Source: Polytolypa hystricis UAMH7299 (taxonomy: Eukaryota; Ascomycota; Eurotiomycetes; Onygenales). From it: a DNA stretch of 64,000 bases. The stretch spans positions 248,001-312,000 of the forward strand of contig PDNA01000001.1 of assembly GCA_002573605.1 (NCBI GenBank), given 5' to 3'. Positions within the stretch are counted from its first letter, which is position 1. Every line of letters starts with the position of its first letter. Shown here piece after piece: positions 45,801 to 57,916 of this stretch. The notes under the pieces were generated by a model. The model did no database searches and was not told the origin of the DNA. It worked only from the letters and a program-made list of their open reading frames with translations. A program made the translations under genes and the position numbers.

Positions 45801-46866
45801 AGCTCTATCGGACAAGAATAAACTGGCTAGATTGGTAGAGATACCTATGACCTAATAAAAAGACAACAAATATGTATGATCTGGACATCTACCCAACACC
45901 ATGGTGTAAAGATGATGGGTTTACCAGCAGATCAAAAGTTGCTCTTGGTTCAATGAGAGAAACAGCAGTAATAAAATTATCCGCCAATGTCGCCTGCCAT
46001 GCGATGCAATACACGGGTCAAACGACTAGCGCTATTGGAATCCGCATCCACCCAATCGACAGAACGAGTTTGCACCCAACCGACAGAACGTTGCCGGCCC
46101 AGTCTAACGGGCCAGAGCTTAGCGTAAGGGCCAATGCACATCATTGCGCCTATCCACTCTTGCTCAGTATGCCTGAACCTGGTCAATGGCTTCTTGTTTG
46201 CCCTGTGGAGTATAGCGGCTGGCACGCTTATATTCCACGTAGTCAACTTGGCGCTGTGGGCGATTTCCGGTCAGGATCGAAACGTGCAGGTCGACACGAC
46301 GTCTGTCATCGTCGACTGGCGGCTGTTGGGGCCCTAAGCCATAGCCATCAGTAGGGGAGAACCTGGAGCAAGAATTGACGTCCAGAATGCTGCTGCTGCA
46401 GGCTTTGCACGGCGTCTGTCTTTGGCCCGGCGGTAAAGATCGCGGTAGTTCTCGCTTACGAGGAGGCTCATTGTCGCGGTCGTTGAAAATCAACACTTTG
46501 GAATAGGGATGCGGATGTAGAGAGGAAAGTAAGGGGGATGCGGATAGTGTTGAGTTTTGCCTCGAAGGAGAGAAGAGAAGAGAAAGAGAATTGAAAGTGA
46601 GCCAAAAGTGAGGTCTACATGAAGTGTGAATCTGTATTAGGAAGTCACAAGATCATGAGTGTGCTCACTGAGAGGCATCAAAGAAAGGAAAGCACTGTCT
46701 ACCTTTGACACCAGGTGAGACACAATGCATTTTCTCAGTATTCAAACCTTTTGCACACAACTTCTAACTTTTCAGTCAAAGGCTGATTGTTGTTCTGGGG
46801 AAACAAAAGATTTTTGAAAGTTCTAACACCAGATCCCAATAACAGATACATCAGAGCATATACTGT

Positions 46867-47021
46867 ATGGGCCCTACATGGTTTCAAACTACAGTATACA
46901 GGACTGTAGATGGTGCAGCAATCTCTCTATCGAGTAGAATAACTGCTGAAATACCCAAAAGACAAGTTGCTGCACCAGCTATAGTTCTGTATACTGTAGT
47001 TTGAAACCATGTAGGGCCCAT
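46867..47021. mobile_element. 155-bp inverted-repeat element (MITE-like or foldback)
   Basis: Two 55-bp arms, 46867-46921 and 46967-47021, are reverse complements with only three mismatches. They are separated by a 45-bp loop. The outer end reads ATGGGCCCTACATGG. No clear target-site duplication is visible at the edges. There is no coding capacity. It could be a miniature inverted-repeat transposable element, a foldback element, or a hairpin RNA source. Confidence 0.65.
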
Positions 47022-48408
47022 AAGGTAGTTATTGAAGAAGTATGGAGATACCAGCACAGATTGCTATATTTCTCACAAATGCAGACACTGGAATAAAATA
47101 TCCTTGATAAGAGTGCCAATGTGCCAACTGTGTTGATTGCATAGTACAGCTTTGGCTTGTAGTATGTAAAAGAAGTTCAAGCTATATAGATAGCTTTTGT
47201 AGTGCTTTTAGGGAAAATTCAACAGCTTAGATACTAGTCTCCTGTTACATCACTGAAGAAAGAGTGCATGCCACAGCACAAAAACAGTGTATAAGACATA
47301 CTTGCAGAACTTTTTTATCCATTGTAGAAGGGATACTAATAGTATCCAAGATCCTTGTTGAACTAGAATAGAGATGGTTTCAACACTGTGTCTTATATAA
47401 TAATAGTAGAAAAAAGCATGCTGGAGAGGTTGATTACATCAAGCAATCTTTCCTCTGTACTCTGCATATATAAAAGAATATAGATCTTGGCAAAGAGTAG
47501 GGAGACTTTGAAGCCACATGCTTGTTTAGGTCAGTGCTGTTGAAATTTTTCTGTCAATTCTGGAGGATTCCCTATTTTGATATAGCAGACACTAGCCTGT
47601 TGCTTTGCAATTGCCTCTACCAGGGGGTGGTGATGTTGAACTGGTTTGCTGAAGGAACTGGCAACCAGCAGTTTGACTACTATATAGTCAGCTGCTTTTC
47701 TTGTCAGCTTGCTTCATACATTGAAATGTACTAGATGGAAAGTTGCAGGTATGATGACTCCTTGTGACTGCTGTTGTAAGTTTTTGTTCAGTGTGCTAGG
47801 ACTAATCGGGGTTTTCGCAGGCGAGTACCTCAGAAACCTCGAAGTAGCGGTGACGATTTCCTAAGCGGCGTGACAGTGTTTCAAAAACGGTTCTCTGAAA
47901 TGCTCAATGGTGTAAGGGGCTTTAGGACAAGTTATTCGTACCTAGGAATATGGTAAACATCGCTACTAATTCCACAAATGAAACTAGAAAATGGTGGTCT
48001 TGTAGTCTTTCGGTGAGGTCATAACATCGAAGACGCGCATTGCCTGATCCAATGGGCTTCTAGCTGTAATGGAAGGAGTCACAGCGGATGTCTGGGATGA
48101 AGCTCATGTAGAGACATGGTGGGTGTCGCATGTAACCAGATCCAGAGGTGGAAGATAGTTTATCCGATGTCCCTTGTTTAGATAAGGAGATGGTAGCAAC
48201 ACCAAAAGGCCAACTCTGTGGCCTCTCGAGCCGACGTTGGACTGTCGGCGTGCAATTGTACAGCTGTCAACTACTATTGTGACGCAATTTAAGGACGCCC
48301 AGTTTATTTGCTCAGGATAACATGCGCGTACTTCATCACTCATTGACACGGAGCGTCCCGCATCAGCCATATTAGAAGTTGAATTCTGAGCACTGCAATA
48401 TAGACGCT

Positions 48409-49983
48409 ATGGATAAGAGCTATAAAGCCCGGAAGGAGGAGTTTGTCTCCAACTTGTCTGGAGGCAATATCCCAGAGATCATTGCTGTAACACTTGTGGC
48501 ACCGGTACGCTCCTCCCGAAGCTAATTGCTGTTAAATTGAAGCTTACAAGTAATTATTGTCTGCCAGGCCGCCGTACTTCTCTGGTCCGCGCTCCAATCC
48601 CGCAAGTCATTCTTTACGCCTTATCGATTTCCGTCGCTGGTCGTGGACTTCCTTCTTAATGTCGCGTCCGTGCTCTTCGCAACAACCCTTTACTCATCCG
48701 CACCGCTGCTACTGCTCCTCTTCATCATAACACCCGCAGTCGTTATATGCTTAGGACCGAAACGGAACCCTGCCCAGAAAGCGAAGCCTCCTGCGAAACT
48801 TTCAAGCGCTGCTGATGGGCCTGGGGATGGCAAGAAAAATGTTTCGAATGCGCTTGATCCGTTCCCGATCAGGCCGTTCCTCACTGCATATCGCGGAGGC
48901 ATGATGATCACAACATGTCTGGCGATTTTAGCTGTGGACTTTACTGTATTTCCTCGACGATTCGCAAAAGTGGAAAATTGGGGGACATCGCTTATGGACA
49001 TCGGTGTGGGATCGTTTGTGTTCTCCGGAGGTGTCGTATCTGCCCGTTCAGTGCTCAAGGAGCAGCTCTCCAAGTCCTCAAGTGCAGGATCCCTACCCAA
49101 GAGACTAGTCGCGTCAATCCGCCATTCGATCCCGCTTCTCATCCTGGGTCTCATCCGACTATATAGTGTGAAGGGTCTGGATTACGCAGAACATGTGACA
49201 GAGTACGGCGTCCATTGGAATTTCTTCTTCACCCTGGGCCTCATGCCTCCGTTTGTCGAAATATTCCATTCTCTTACCGCGATCATTCCGTCCTATGAGG
49301 CCCTTTCGCTACTTATTGTTATTGGATATCAGGCCACACTGGAGTCGACAGATCTGAAACGGTATATTCTGGTTTCGCCCCGTGGACCTTCACTTTTATC
49401 AAAAAATAGAGAGGGAGTGTTCTCTTTCTTGGGCTACTTGGCTATTTTCCTGGCTGGTCGTGCTACGGGATTGCAGGCCATTCCTCGACGGACGTCATCT
49501 TCAAAGACTCCTTCGCAAGCGCGGAAAAGTCTTCTTATTCGTCTGGCGAGCTGGTCGTTTATTTGGACTATCCTCTTCGTACTCAATTCATCATACATAT
49601 TCGGTATTGGGGCGGGGATACCTGTTTCAAGGCGCCTGGCGAACATGCCCTACGTCCTCTGGGTCGCAGCGTTTAACACGTGGCAACTCCTGCTCCTCTG
49701 TCTCGTGGAAACATTCATCTTTCCATCTGTTCATAAAGCTACAGATAAGTCGAGTGAAGCAGAACGCAGCGCCTTTGCAACAAGCAGAGTCATGTCCGCG
49801 TTCAACAAGAACGGCCTTGCTATATTTTTGATAGCGAATTTGCTTACTGGAGGAGTGAATCTGGGTCTGAATACCTTGGACGCGAGTAAAGAAGTGGCGA
49901 TGGCGGTATTAATTGTGTATGCTGGGTTAGTGACTGGCGTCGCACTGGCTCTGGATGTGTGGAATGTAAAATTGAGATTATAG
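48409..49983 (+). CDS. gwt1: Gwt1, GPI-anchor inositol acyltransferase
   Basis: Predicted 503-residue multi-pass ER membrane enzyme. It acylates the inositol of glucosaminyl-phosphatidylinositol, an early step in GPI-anchor synthesis needed for cell-wall mannoproteins. Two exons: 48409-48504 and 48568-49983, a phase-0 intron with GTACGC..CTGCCAG. The N-terminus MDKSYKARKEEFVSNLSGG and the first helix with AAVLLWSALQSRKSFF are diagnostic. Further family strings are DFTVFPRRFAKVENWGTSLMD, GLDYAEHVTEYGVHWNFFFT, FIWTILFV and LANMPYVLWVAAFNTWQL, and near the end FNKNGLAIFLIANLLTGGVNL. About 12-13 hydrophobic helices are visible and the length is normal for the family. The orthologue in human pathogens is a known antifungal target (general knowledge). 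It is 220 bp upstream of the ammonia-lyase gene on the same strand. Confidence 0.95.
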
Positions 49984-50203
49984 AATAGATATTTTCATTT
50001 GGGTTAAATCTCCAGCTTCTAAGATATGTATTCGGTTTACTTTAGACATCCCAGATAAAATTGGGATAAATAGATTAGATCGACATTGTTGTCTTCTCCA
50101 CTTCTGTGAATCTGCTGTCAGACGTAACACGAGCACCGAAGTCCCACAACTCCACGCTCATAATTCCTCGACATCTGCATTCTCCAAAACTCAAAAAAAG
50201 AAA

Positions 50204-51395
50204 ATGGGATCTCAGCACACAGATATTTACATTAATCCCCAGGCCCATTCCTGGCACCATGACGCCAACACCGATAGGAGAATTAGGCACTTCCACCAGC
50301 GTTTACCTGGTTTCACCCCCACTCCTCTGATCCGTGTGGATTCGATCGCAAAGGAGCTTGGACTGAAGTACGTTTTTGTCAAAGACGAATCGCACCGTGC
50401 GAATCTGCCCGCATTCAAGATTCTAGGGGCATCATGGGCTACCTACCGCGCTGTCACTCGTGCGGTAGGCCTCTCGACGGACGTTTCCTTCGAAGTTCTT
50501 GCGGATGCTGCGAGTGAGAAGGTTATCAAGATCTTTGCAGCTACGGATGGGAACCATGGGCGAGCGGTTGCGAGGATGGCTAGGATCCTGAGAATCCAGG
50601 CTGATGTTTTTGTGCCTTCTAATCTTGAGCAGGCAACGAGGGATCTTATTGCTGGTGAGGGAGCGCGAGTTATAGTGGCTGATGGAGACTACGATTATGC
50701 TGTCCAGCAAGCTAGAATAAATTCTGAGGTGCCAAATGGTATTTTGATTCAAGATACAGCCTTTGAGGGGTATACGGAAATCGCACAGGTATGTTGTCGG
50801 AACTTTGATTGGAGGTGATTTATTTAAATTGACAAAGTTGTCCCAGTGGATTGTCGATGGATATTCTACCATGATGATAGAGACCGAAGAGCAGGTTCGC
50901 GAAGCCACAGGGGGCACAGCAGACTTTGTTATTGCTCCCGCCGGCGTTGGATCCTTTGCTCAAGCTGTGGTATCCTACTGGAAGAGCAGGCCATATCCGT
51001 GCAGCGTGATGGCAGTTGAGCCGGACTCAGCGGCATGTTTGAAGAACAGCCTAACCAAGGGGGAGCCTATTACTATTGCCACTGAGAATACTATCATGGC
51101 GGGCCTCAACTGCGGGACGGTCTCATCAATTGCGTGGCCGATCCTCCAGAAAGGGGTGGATATTAGTGTATCAGTGTCTGATAGGGAGGCGCATGAAGGA
51201 GTGGCGCAATTCAAGGCCCTTGGTATACATGCAGGGCCGTGTGGTACTGCTAGTTATGCTGCCCTCAAACATATCGCTGAGCAGCATTCAAAAGATGTGC
51301 AGTCACTAAATCCAGATTCTACTGTTGTCCTGTTCTGTACAGAAGGAGAAAGGGGCTACGAGATGTTAGATAGAAAGAAAGAGGGCCTGTTATAA
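50204..51395 (+). CDS. PLP-dependent diaminopropionate ammonia-lyase-like enzyme
   Basis: Predicted 377-residue fold-type II (tryptophan synthase beta-like) pyridoxal-phosphate enzyme. Exons: 50204-50788 and 50847-51395; the phase-0 intron (GTATGT..CCCAG) joins YTEIAQ/WIVDGYST. The PLP lysine is Lys72 in LPAFKILGAS, the substrate loop is ATDGNHGRAVA (about 110-120) and the phosphate-binding loop is PAGVGS (about 226-231). In bacteria this family (DpaL/YgeX) cleaves 2,3-diaminopropionate to pyruvate and ammonia; fungal copies may act on that or related amino acids. The sequence RANLPAFK differs from the common bacterial RFGLNAFK, so specificity is uncertain. The best start is the ATG at 50204 (MGSQHTDIYINP). 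An upstream plus-strand frame from 50106 was not chosen. Confidence 0.87.
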
Positions 51396-51845
51396 ACGGA
51401 TTTTATAAAAGAAAAAAATCGGACTAGAAGTGTGGAGAAGCCTCCAATCTTCAGATATCTTGTAAAAGACGAATTGCCTCTTAGGAAGTCACGAGTAGAT
51501 GAGGAGGGGCGCGTACCGATATCCTCAATAATGTTCATTGGATCAGTAACTCGTTCAATCTTACAACTCAATCCCAACACAACTACGATTGACAACCCTC
51601 CTTATAGCGACGCTCCACGAAGCGATTCTTTGCCTTTCAGTTACTAATATATTCAGGGACACACACAGCTCGGCTACCAGAACAACCCGAACACGAATGA
51701 AGCATGAAGCACGGGCAAAATTTGTGAACACTGCCTGTTGTCCAGGGCATTGTCGAATTCTTCTACCTCTTGCCTCAGCCAAACACGAATTTTTGACCAA
51801 ATCAAAGTCACAGGGTTGGCCTTTTCTACAGAAGAAGCAGGAAAC
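51396..51845. other. Intergenic
   Basis: 450 bp of average composition between the ammonia-lyase-like gene and the F-box-like gene. Small open frames only. An ATG at about 51699 precedes a frame that is not continuous with the F-box exons. Confidence 0.45.
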
Positions 51846-53786
51846 ATGCTTCCAAACCTTCCTCTGGAGATTATCCTCCATATCATCAAGGTTCGTTGAA
51901 TGATGAGCTTGCCGTTGACATGATAGACGCAAGCTGACTGGAGACCAAAATCGCTCGGGCGACGTGAGCTAAAGAGATTGTGTGAGGTCTGTAAGGACCT
52001 TTATAACATCGCTGCTCCGATGCTCTACGAATTACTTGTGATCAGGGCCCCGTCCGAGTTTTCGATAGAAAGGACTGATGTTCAATCCCTGCTGAGCGCA
52101 CGCCATCAACCTCGCTTTGTTAAGAGTCTTCAATTCATTTCTGAGTTCCATGGTAACGTCAAGAGCCGCTGTCCACACCCTAGCGGATACGAATTACCTG
52201 ACGAAGATAGCGATGATGAGGACGACGACAGCCACGACCATGAGGTCATTTTCTACGAGAATGACAACTTTGGACTCTTCGCGAACAATATACTCTCCCT
52301 TCTGGAGAGGATCGAGGATGACGGTTTACAGAGTTTTGCGTGAGATAAAGCCCATATAGACTGGATACTAAGATCCTATCTAACTTTTATCCAAAGTTGG
52401 GACCTAGGTTCCTGTGTTCCCGAAAAGATCCTGGGCCCGGATGGTTACCTTGCACGCAAACAGAGTAAACTGGAATCCATACGGCTCATAACAGATGGAA
52501 CATGCTTTACTAACGAAATTATCATACTGGAAACGTTCCAACACCTGAAAAGACTATCCTGGATCGACATCAGATTGGAATGCCACTTTGATTCTCTTCG
52601 GAACACGCTCCAGCAAATATCTCCTCAGCTAGAGGAGCTTGAGTTAGACTTGGTTAAATGGTCCGCGGTTGAAGAAAGCGCCCCATTTGTCGATGAGGCG
52701 CTAGTCAACTATTTTCTGATGGGAATTACTCCAGAAGTTCAGACACGGATATTTCCTGCTCTTCGGAAGCTTTCACTGTCCTCTGTTTCCCTTAGGCCAA
52801 TGGAAAAAGAGTTTCTATCTGCTCTCAACCGTCCACAATTGTGCTCATTGAAGCTGCGATTATGCGATGATTGGGAAGCCTTTCTAGAGCATGCCATTGA
52901 CTCAAAACAACAAGTCAACCTCAAGTCACTCGAAATACATTCCGCTCCCGACTATGACTTGGACTATGACTTGGCCTTCGAATTAGAAGAGGATCATATT
53001 CTCCCTATTTTTCTAAATTCATTTGATGGACTGGAGGAGCTCTTTATCCATGGTACTGCACCCCTAGCAGTCCCTGACCTCTGGCGGGCCGCCCTTCACC
53101 ACAAATCAACCCTTAGGAAGTTTGTCCACCATCGCAGAGCTATAAACAATGACGATAACTCGCGCCATTATGATGAGGCGGTTGACTGTCCTGATTTATC
53201 GTTTGTCTTGAAGATTTGTGCGGATTTATCCGAAGAACCTGGGGGTAATACACTGGCGGGCTTGGATTTGGAATGTCTTGGGACTTGCTGCCACCCGGAA
53301 TACTTGGTAAGGCATACATCTAATGTTCTTGAAAGGATGCCACTAACTACCTACCCATAATGGGCGTGATAGAAGCCCATAATTGCTCCGCTCCGCTCGG
53401 AGCGCTCGTTGGAGGTCTTACACATAAGGCAGTCGGGTACGGACTTAAGACACTACGTAAGCTGGGGACTTCGTGATGAAAGGGATAAACCTCGGACATA
53501 CAGAAATTATCGTTCTCATACCATCGTCACAACTGACGTTGAGGAGTCGAATCTGGAATGCGCTACTGACGCTCTGTCATCACCTTCGAAGCTATTATCT
53601 CCACCGTCTCTTGAGAAGTTCCTTAAAATCACAGCCGGTCTTCACGATTTCGCTCAATGGATATTTGGGCCAAGAGGAATACGCTCGGTGCGCGTAGTCG
53701 CCGTGGGGGACTTTTTATACAACGGACGATACGACGCTACGAACGTATTGCTTTGTAGGAGCTCTGGATCCGTTGATCAGAGCTAG
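51846..53786 (+). CDS. F-box/leucine-rich-repeat-like protein, with in-frame stop near the C-terminus
   Basis: Predicted 579 residues from four exons: 51846-51890, 51969-52339, 52397-53306, 53373-53786. It begins with a partial F-box, MLPNLPLEIILHIIK/LKRLCEVCKDLYNIAAPMLY. An acidic linker (EDSDDEDDDSHDHE) follows, then a run of LRR-like segments (SFAWDLGSCVPEKILG, HLKRLSWIDIRLE, QLEELELDLVKW, LKSLEIHSAP, LEELFIHGTA) and YLKPIIAPLRSERSLEVLHI. The last exon meets TAG at 53784, but the same frame stays open for 44 more codons with family-like text (EPGVEFYRHVRSD, DVLGACPTDPIL) up to TAA at 53916. No splice pair removes the TAG in frame. So the gene may be truncated by a nonsense mutation, or it is becoming a pseudogene. 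Predicted role: Skp1-Cullin-F-box substrate receptor. Confidence 0.68.
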
Positions 53787-54767
53787 GGCGAGCCTGGTGT
53801 AGAATTCTATAGACATGTTCGATCTGATGATCAGCAGTTGCAGGAGCTACTTCACAAGTATGCTGATGTCCTGGGAGCGTGTCCGACGGATCCGATCTTG
53901 AATTATTCCTCCACCTAACTGTATACGACTACTATCGTCATACCTTACGTGTTGAATGTATACGCGTTTACATGCATCTAACTCAGGGGGGAATTCGAAT
54001 ATGGCTCTGCTACTTATTTCTTCTCTTCATCTTCGTGATTTTATCTTTGGGCGAAAATATTTGCCCATGTCTTCGGAGCGCTTGACAGGCGCCTTACCCC
54101 TGAACGCTTTGTGAGCAAGCCAAGGTCATCAACATCTCGTGCGTTCATTCATACTATAGGCCTTTTGGGATGATAGCTTAAGATAAATCTGTCTGATAAG
54201 TTAGATATCAGAATCAAATCAACTCCATCTCATTTTCTATCTGCTTTACTAACATTGGCAACACAACATTCCTTTCCTGCAAGGAGTTTGTAGCATATCT
54301 CAAGAACAACCAGTCTAAATATCAGGCATCCTATCTTTATACACTTGCCAGATCATTTGCAGGTGTTCGGGGGTAGAAGGAATTCCCACTGTCCAATGCC
54401 AGTGCATAATTTTCAACCATTTCTTGTAATAATATGATGATTGCGGCGGGATACAAAAACAAGCAAAATGAAATCCCCCCAGTACGAACGAAATGGTGGA
54501 TGAATTCCAGATAAATCAAGAACCATCGCAAAAGAATACAAATGAGCCATCTATTTGGATGGTAGCCATCGACGGACAACGATACTACTGAGTACTCTGT
54601 AAAGGGGTACACGCCAAGGCCCCGTTGACAGATGCTAATTCCCACCTCGGAGTTAAGCACTCCGACTTCTATATTTCCATCTAAGTATTGGAGCCTCATC
54701 CTCCCGCTCTAATTCATCTCACACAAACCTATCCTCCCCTCTCTACTAAAGATCATTGCGCACGAAG
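53787..54767. other. Intergenic (first 132 bp a possible lost C-terminus)
   Basis: 53787-53918 continues the F-box-like frame after its TAG. The remainder is AT-rich with no gene, ending in the pyrimidine-rich leader of the amidase gene. A Gal4-type palindrome lies at 54648. Confidence 0.5.
54648..54664. promoter_or_regulatory. Gal4-type CGG-N11-CCG inverted repeat upstream of the amidase
   Basis: CGG at 54648-54650 and CCG at 54662-54664 are separated by 11 bases. The dyad extends to a perfect 7-bp arm (TCGGAGT/ACTCCGA, 54647-54665). It is centred about 110 bp before the amidase start codon. CGG-N11-CCG is the spacing recognised by Gal4-class Zn2Cys6 dimers. Occupancy is inference; the spacing also occurs by chance. 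Confidence 0.45.
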
Positions 54768-56931
54768 ATGGCGTCCGAATCACAACCGCGGTTCTTCCAA
54801 TACCCAAGCCCGCGCGAGGGCCCTGCTCTTCCATACAAGAATGCGACAGAGTCCAACCCTGTCCTCCGTGGCCGGCTGCTGGAGCTCGCAGCTTCGTTGT
54901 AAGTTCATCGCACCTGCATTGTTGAATCCTGAGCTTTTGCGCCTCTATGTTGCCCATATCTGTCTTGGTCCTTTGCCTTTTGTATCGTAATCCGCAATAT
55001 AGATCTAAGCTAACACCAACCTTCTTCAATCCAGAATCCGCTCCTCTCCATTCCTTCAAGGCCTCCTCTTCCGAAATGCCGGTCTAGGCACTCTCCAAGA
55101 TATAGACGATTTAAGGAACTATGAAGCGCGCTACGATCCCACTGTAGTACCCATTCTCGATGCTGCAACGATATCTTCATCACAGTCACAGCTCCCCGCG
55201 CCAACGACGCGACGGGCGGGCAACGGCGGCTACTACACCTCTGCAGATTATCATGCGCTCTACCTCTCTGGAGAACTTACACCAACCGCAGTCGCCGAAG
55301 CACTCCTGCCGTTGATTCGTCGCGACACTAGCCCTGCTGGCGAACACTCAATTGCGTTTATTGACTCTAAGGTGGACATCGTACGCGCAGCTGCCGCTGC
55401 CTCGACGGAGCGATATAAGAACGGAAATCCACTAGGACCGCTAGACGGCGTACCCGTCGCAATTAAAGATGAAGTGGATATTGAGGGATATAAGCGGACA
55501 CTTGGAACTAAGCTCGATTTCACGGGAGCGAACTGCACGACGGTCTGGTGTGTGAAGCAATGGGAGCAGGCTGGCGCGATAGTTGTGGGAAAGACGACAA
55601 TGCATGAATTGGGTCTTGGTAAGGCTTTGGTTTTTTTTCTTTGCGGAGTAGTTACTCTCTTATGCTTTCTTCTTGCCTTTTTCCTTCTCCCCTCCTTTGC
55701 TTTCCTTTTCCATTTTTGCATATCCGTGTGCGTTCCCGTGTAGTAACTGGTAAACTTGCTTAAGCTAACCTCATCGTTGATAGATACCACAAACAACAAT
55801 CCCAATCTGGGAACTCCCAGAAACCCTCATAATCAAGACTACTATACCGGAGGCTCCTCTGGGGGTTCTGGTTATGCGGTTGGTTCTGGGCTAGTCCCAA
55901 TCGCCTTGGGGGCAGATGGAGGTGGCTCTATTCGTATCCCCGCAAGTTATTGCGGTGTATACGGGCTTAAGCCCACACATGGGCGTGTTTCGGGAAGCCC
56001 AAGTATCGGGCTGGCCAAGACGACTGGCGTTTACGGCCCGCTTGCCAGCAGTCTCGACGACCTGGCTCTGTCATATCGTGTAATGGCGAATCCCGACCCT
56101 GATTCCGAGAGTTCGGGTGTATTTCCCAACCCCCTTTCCACCCTTCGGGATGCCTCTGCCTCCCGTCCTAAAATCATCGGCATATTCCCCGACTGGGTGA
56201 ACCAGGCCGATCCGGACGTACTCTCACTCTTCAATAAAACCATCGACTACTACCGGACCACCCAAGGCTACGAAGTCATCGACATATCCATCCCCTATAT
56301 CCCCGAGGGCCAAAAAGCCCACGCCCTCACCATCCTCTCAGAAATCTCCTCGGGTCTCACCTACGCACAAACCGCACACGTCACCGCCGCGAACAAAGTG
56401 CTCTTATCCATCGGCGGCACCCAAGCCACAGCGAAGGACTTCATCGCCGCGCAAAAGGTGCGCAATCTCCTCATGCGCCACCTCGCATTCCTCTTCCGCA
56501 AGCACCCAGGTCTCGTCATCGCAACGCCTACGGTGCCTACACCCGGCTCGAAGATCCATCGTGGAGAAGCGGATCTAGTGAGAGGGGTCAGCGATACGGA
56601 TTCGAGCCTGCGCTCAATGGAGTATGTGTATCTGGCGAATTTCACCGGTTGTCCGGCGATATCTTGTCCTATGGGCTATGCTGAGGGGACAAAGGTGCCT
56701 GTGGGGATTATGGGGATGGGAGAATGGGGTAGTGAGGAGGCGCTTATTGAGTGGGGGAAAGATGGGGAGGGAGTGCTTGGGGTTGATGATGATGATATCA
56801 AGGCTACGAGCACGGCTGCTACTGCTGCTGTTACCGTGGCTGATGGTGGTGAGAAGAAGGGTGTGAGAACACCGGGTGAGAAGTGGGTGGATGTTATTGC
56901 TGCGGTGCGCGGTGCTTCTGAAACTACGTAA
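54768..56931 (+). CDS. Amidase-signature family hydrolase
   Basis: Predicted 620-residue amidase. Exons: 54768-54898, 55035-55618, 55784-56931. Amidase-signature enzymes hydrolyse carbon-nitrogen bonds of amides with a Lys-cisSer-Ser triad. Here that is Lys188 (GVPVAIKDEVD), Ser263 (TGGSSGGSG) and Ser287 (GADGGGSIRIPA), all intact, with the following block YGLKPTHGRVS also canonical. The third residue before the nucleophile motif is GADGGGS rather than the common G(S/T)DTGGS, a mild deviation. The N-terminal 100 residues are an extra helical region usual for fungal members. The joins restore TTA and GAT codons. An A/D-rich low-complexity insertion lies near the C-terminus (TAATAAVTVADGGEKKG). 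The substrate is unknown; no signal peptide is seen. Confidence 0.88.
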
Positions 56932-57916
56932 TATTGCTGACATGTTTTCTAATAATTGTATTCACCAATGTATATATCTTTTTTATGGCAGTGAGACCTC
57001 TCTTGCAGGTTAGCAATCATCTTTTTTTTTTACCTGTATCAATCAATTCTTTATATCCCCTACCTGTTATCTGTGTGTTATTCACAGTCACAACAACCCT
57101 ACAGAGCTTTTGTCTGATATACCCCTTTCACTTCAGTCCATCCCACATTTCCTCAATATTGAACTAGGCAAATACTACACTAGGAACATCCTACTCCTTC
57201 TCCCTCCTCTCAATGCCATGTCTCAAAAAACTCCTCTTTTTCTTGTTGCTGGCAAGTCTATTTTCCATTTAACATCACCATCAGGGGGCAAATGCTTCCT
57301 GCTTGCTCCCTTTGAGTAGTAAGGACTCAGCATGACTGACCCTATAGATAGAATCAAAGATAAGAATCAAACTCAAACATGTATAAATCTGCCTGAAGAT
57401 AGTAAAGTAATATTTCATTGCTGGGAGAGGCTCCTTGGAGCCCAGTGAGTGAGTTGAGTATCTATCCTGTGGCAAAAAAACACAACACTACTTCGATAGA
57501 ATACATATAGTGAGCTCTTAGTAAATTTCACAAGGTTGTCATAATAAAAAAAACTCTGCTGAAGGTGTTTTTTTTAAGTTACATAAAGGGTACATAGAGT
57601 ACATACATAGCACATTCAAAAAAGATTCATGAATAGGAAAAAAAGGTCCAACCAATACTACAAATCCCCAAAGCCATAGGGGAAAAGAAAAAAAAAAACC
57701 CCAGAAGGGAAAAAAGCCTAAAAATCCACCTTAAAACCAAAACAGAAAAGATAGAAAAAAGGGGCAATAAATCATCCAACCCGCCCATTCCGGCCAAGAT
57801 CTCCACTAAAGAATAGAATGAAAAAAAGGAGAAAAAGGCCGACTCAACCGCATACGCCCAAGCAAGCTGCTTATACCGCGGGAGTCTCAAGGAGAAAAAT
57901 AAAAAAGTCAACACAT
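56932..57916. other. Intergenic between convergent genes
   Basis: About 1 kb, T-rich on the left (56990-57300) and A-rich on the right (57540-57900). The long frames here are simple-composition artefacts. It probably includes both 3' ends and some decayed repeat text. Confidence 0.5.

Larger units (their letters stand above)
45042..48408. other. Repeat-rich intergenic region
   Basis: 3.4 kb without a supported gene. It contains a diverged tandem repeat (45409-45800), a short direct repeat (CGACAGAACG at about 46057 and 46081) and a long inverted repeat (46867-47021). The rest is AT-rich, fragmentary text that resembles decayed transposable elements. Frames at 45872-46354 (+) and 46164-46496 (-) overlap each other and have no family signature. 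Confidence 0.5.

Noticed and set aside
45872..46496. Overlapping frames on both strands (160 codons + and 110 codons -)
   Set aside because: Neither resembles a family. The region carries short direct repeats and lies in repeat-derived DNA; the minus frame (MLIFNDRDNEPPRKR) could be a pseudogene fragment but evidence is too thin.
54600..54680. Text loosely resembling a 5S rRNA segment (cccacctcggagttaagcac)
   Set aside because: The box A/intermediate element/box C order and the overall 5S fold cannot be built; only the short dyad remains.
57627..57914. 95-codon hydrophobic minus-strand frame
   Set aside because: Phe/Leu-rich translation of an A-rich 3' region.
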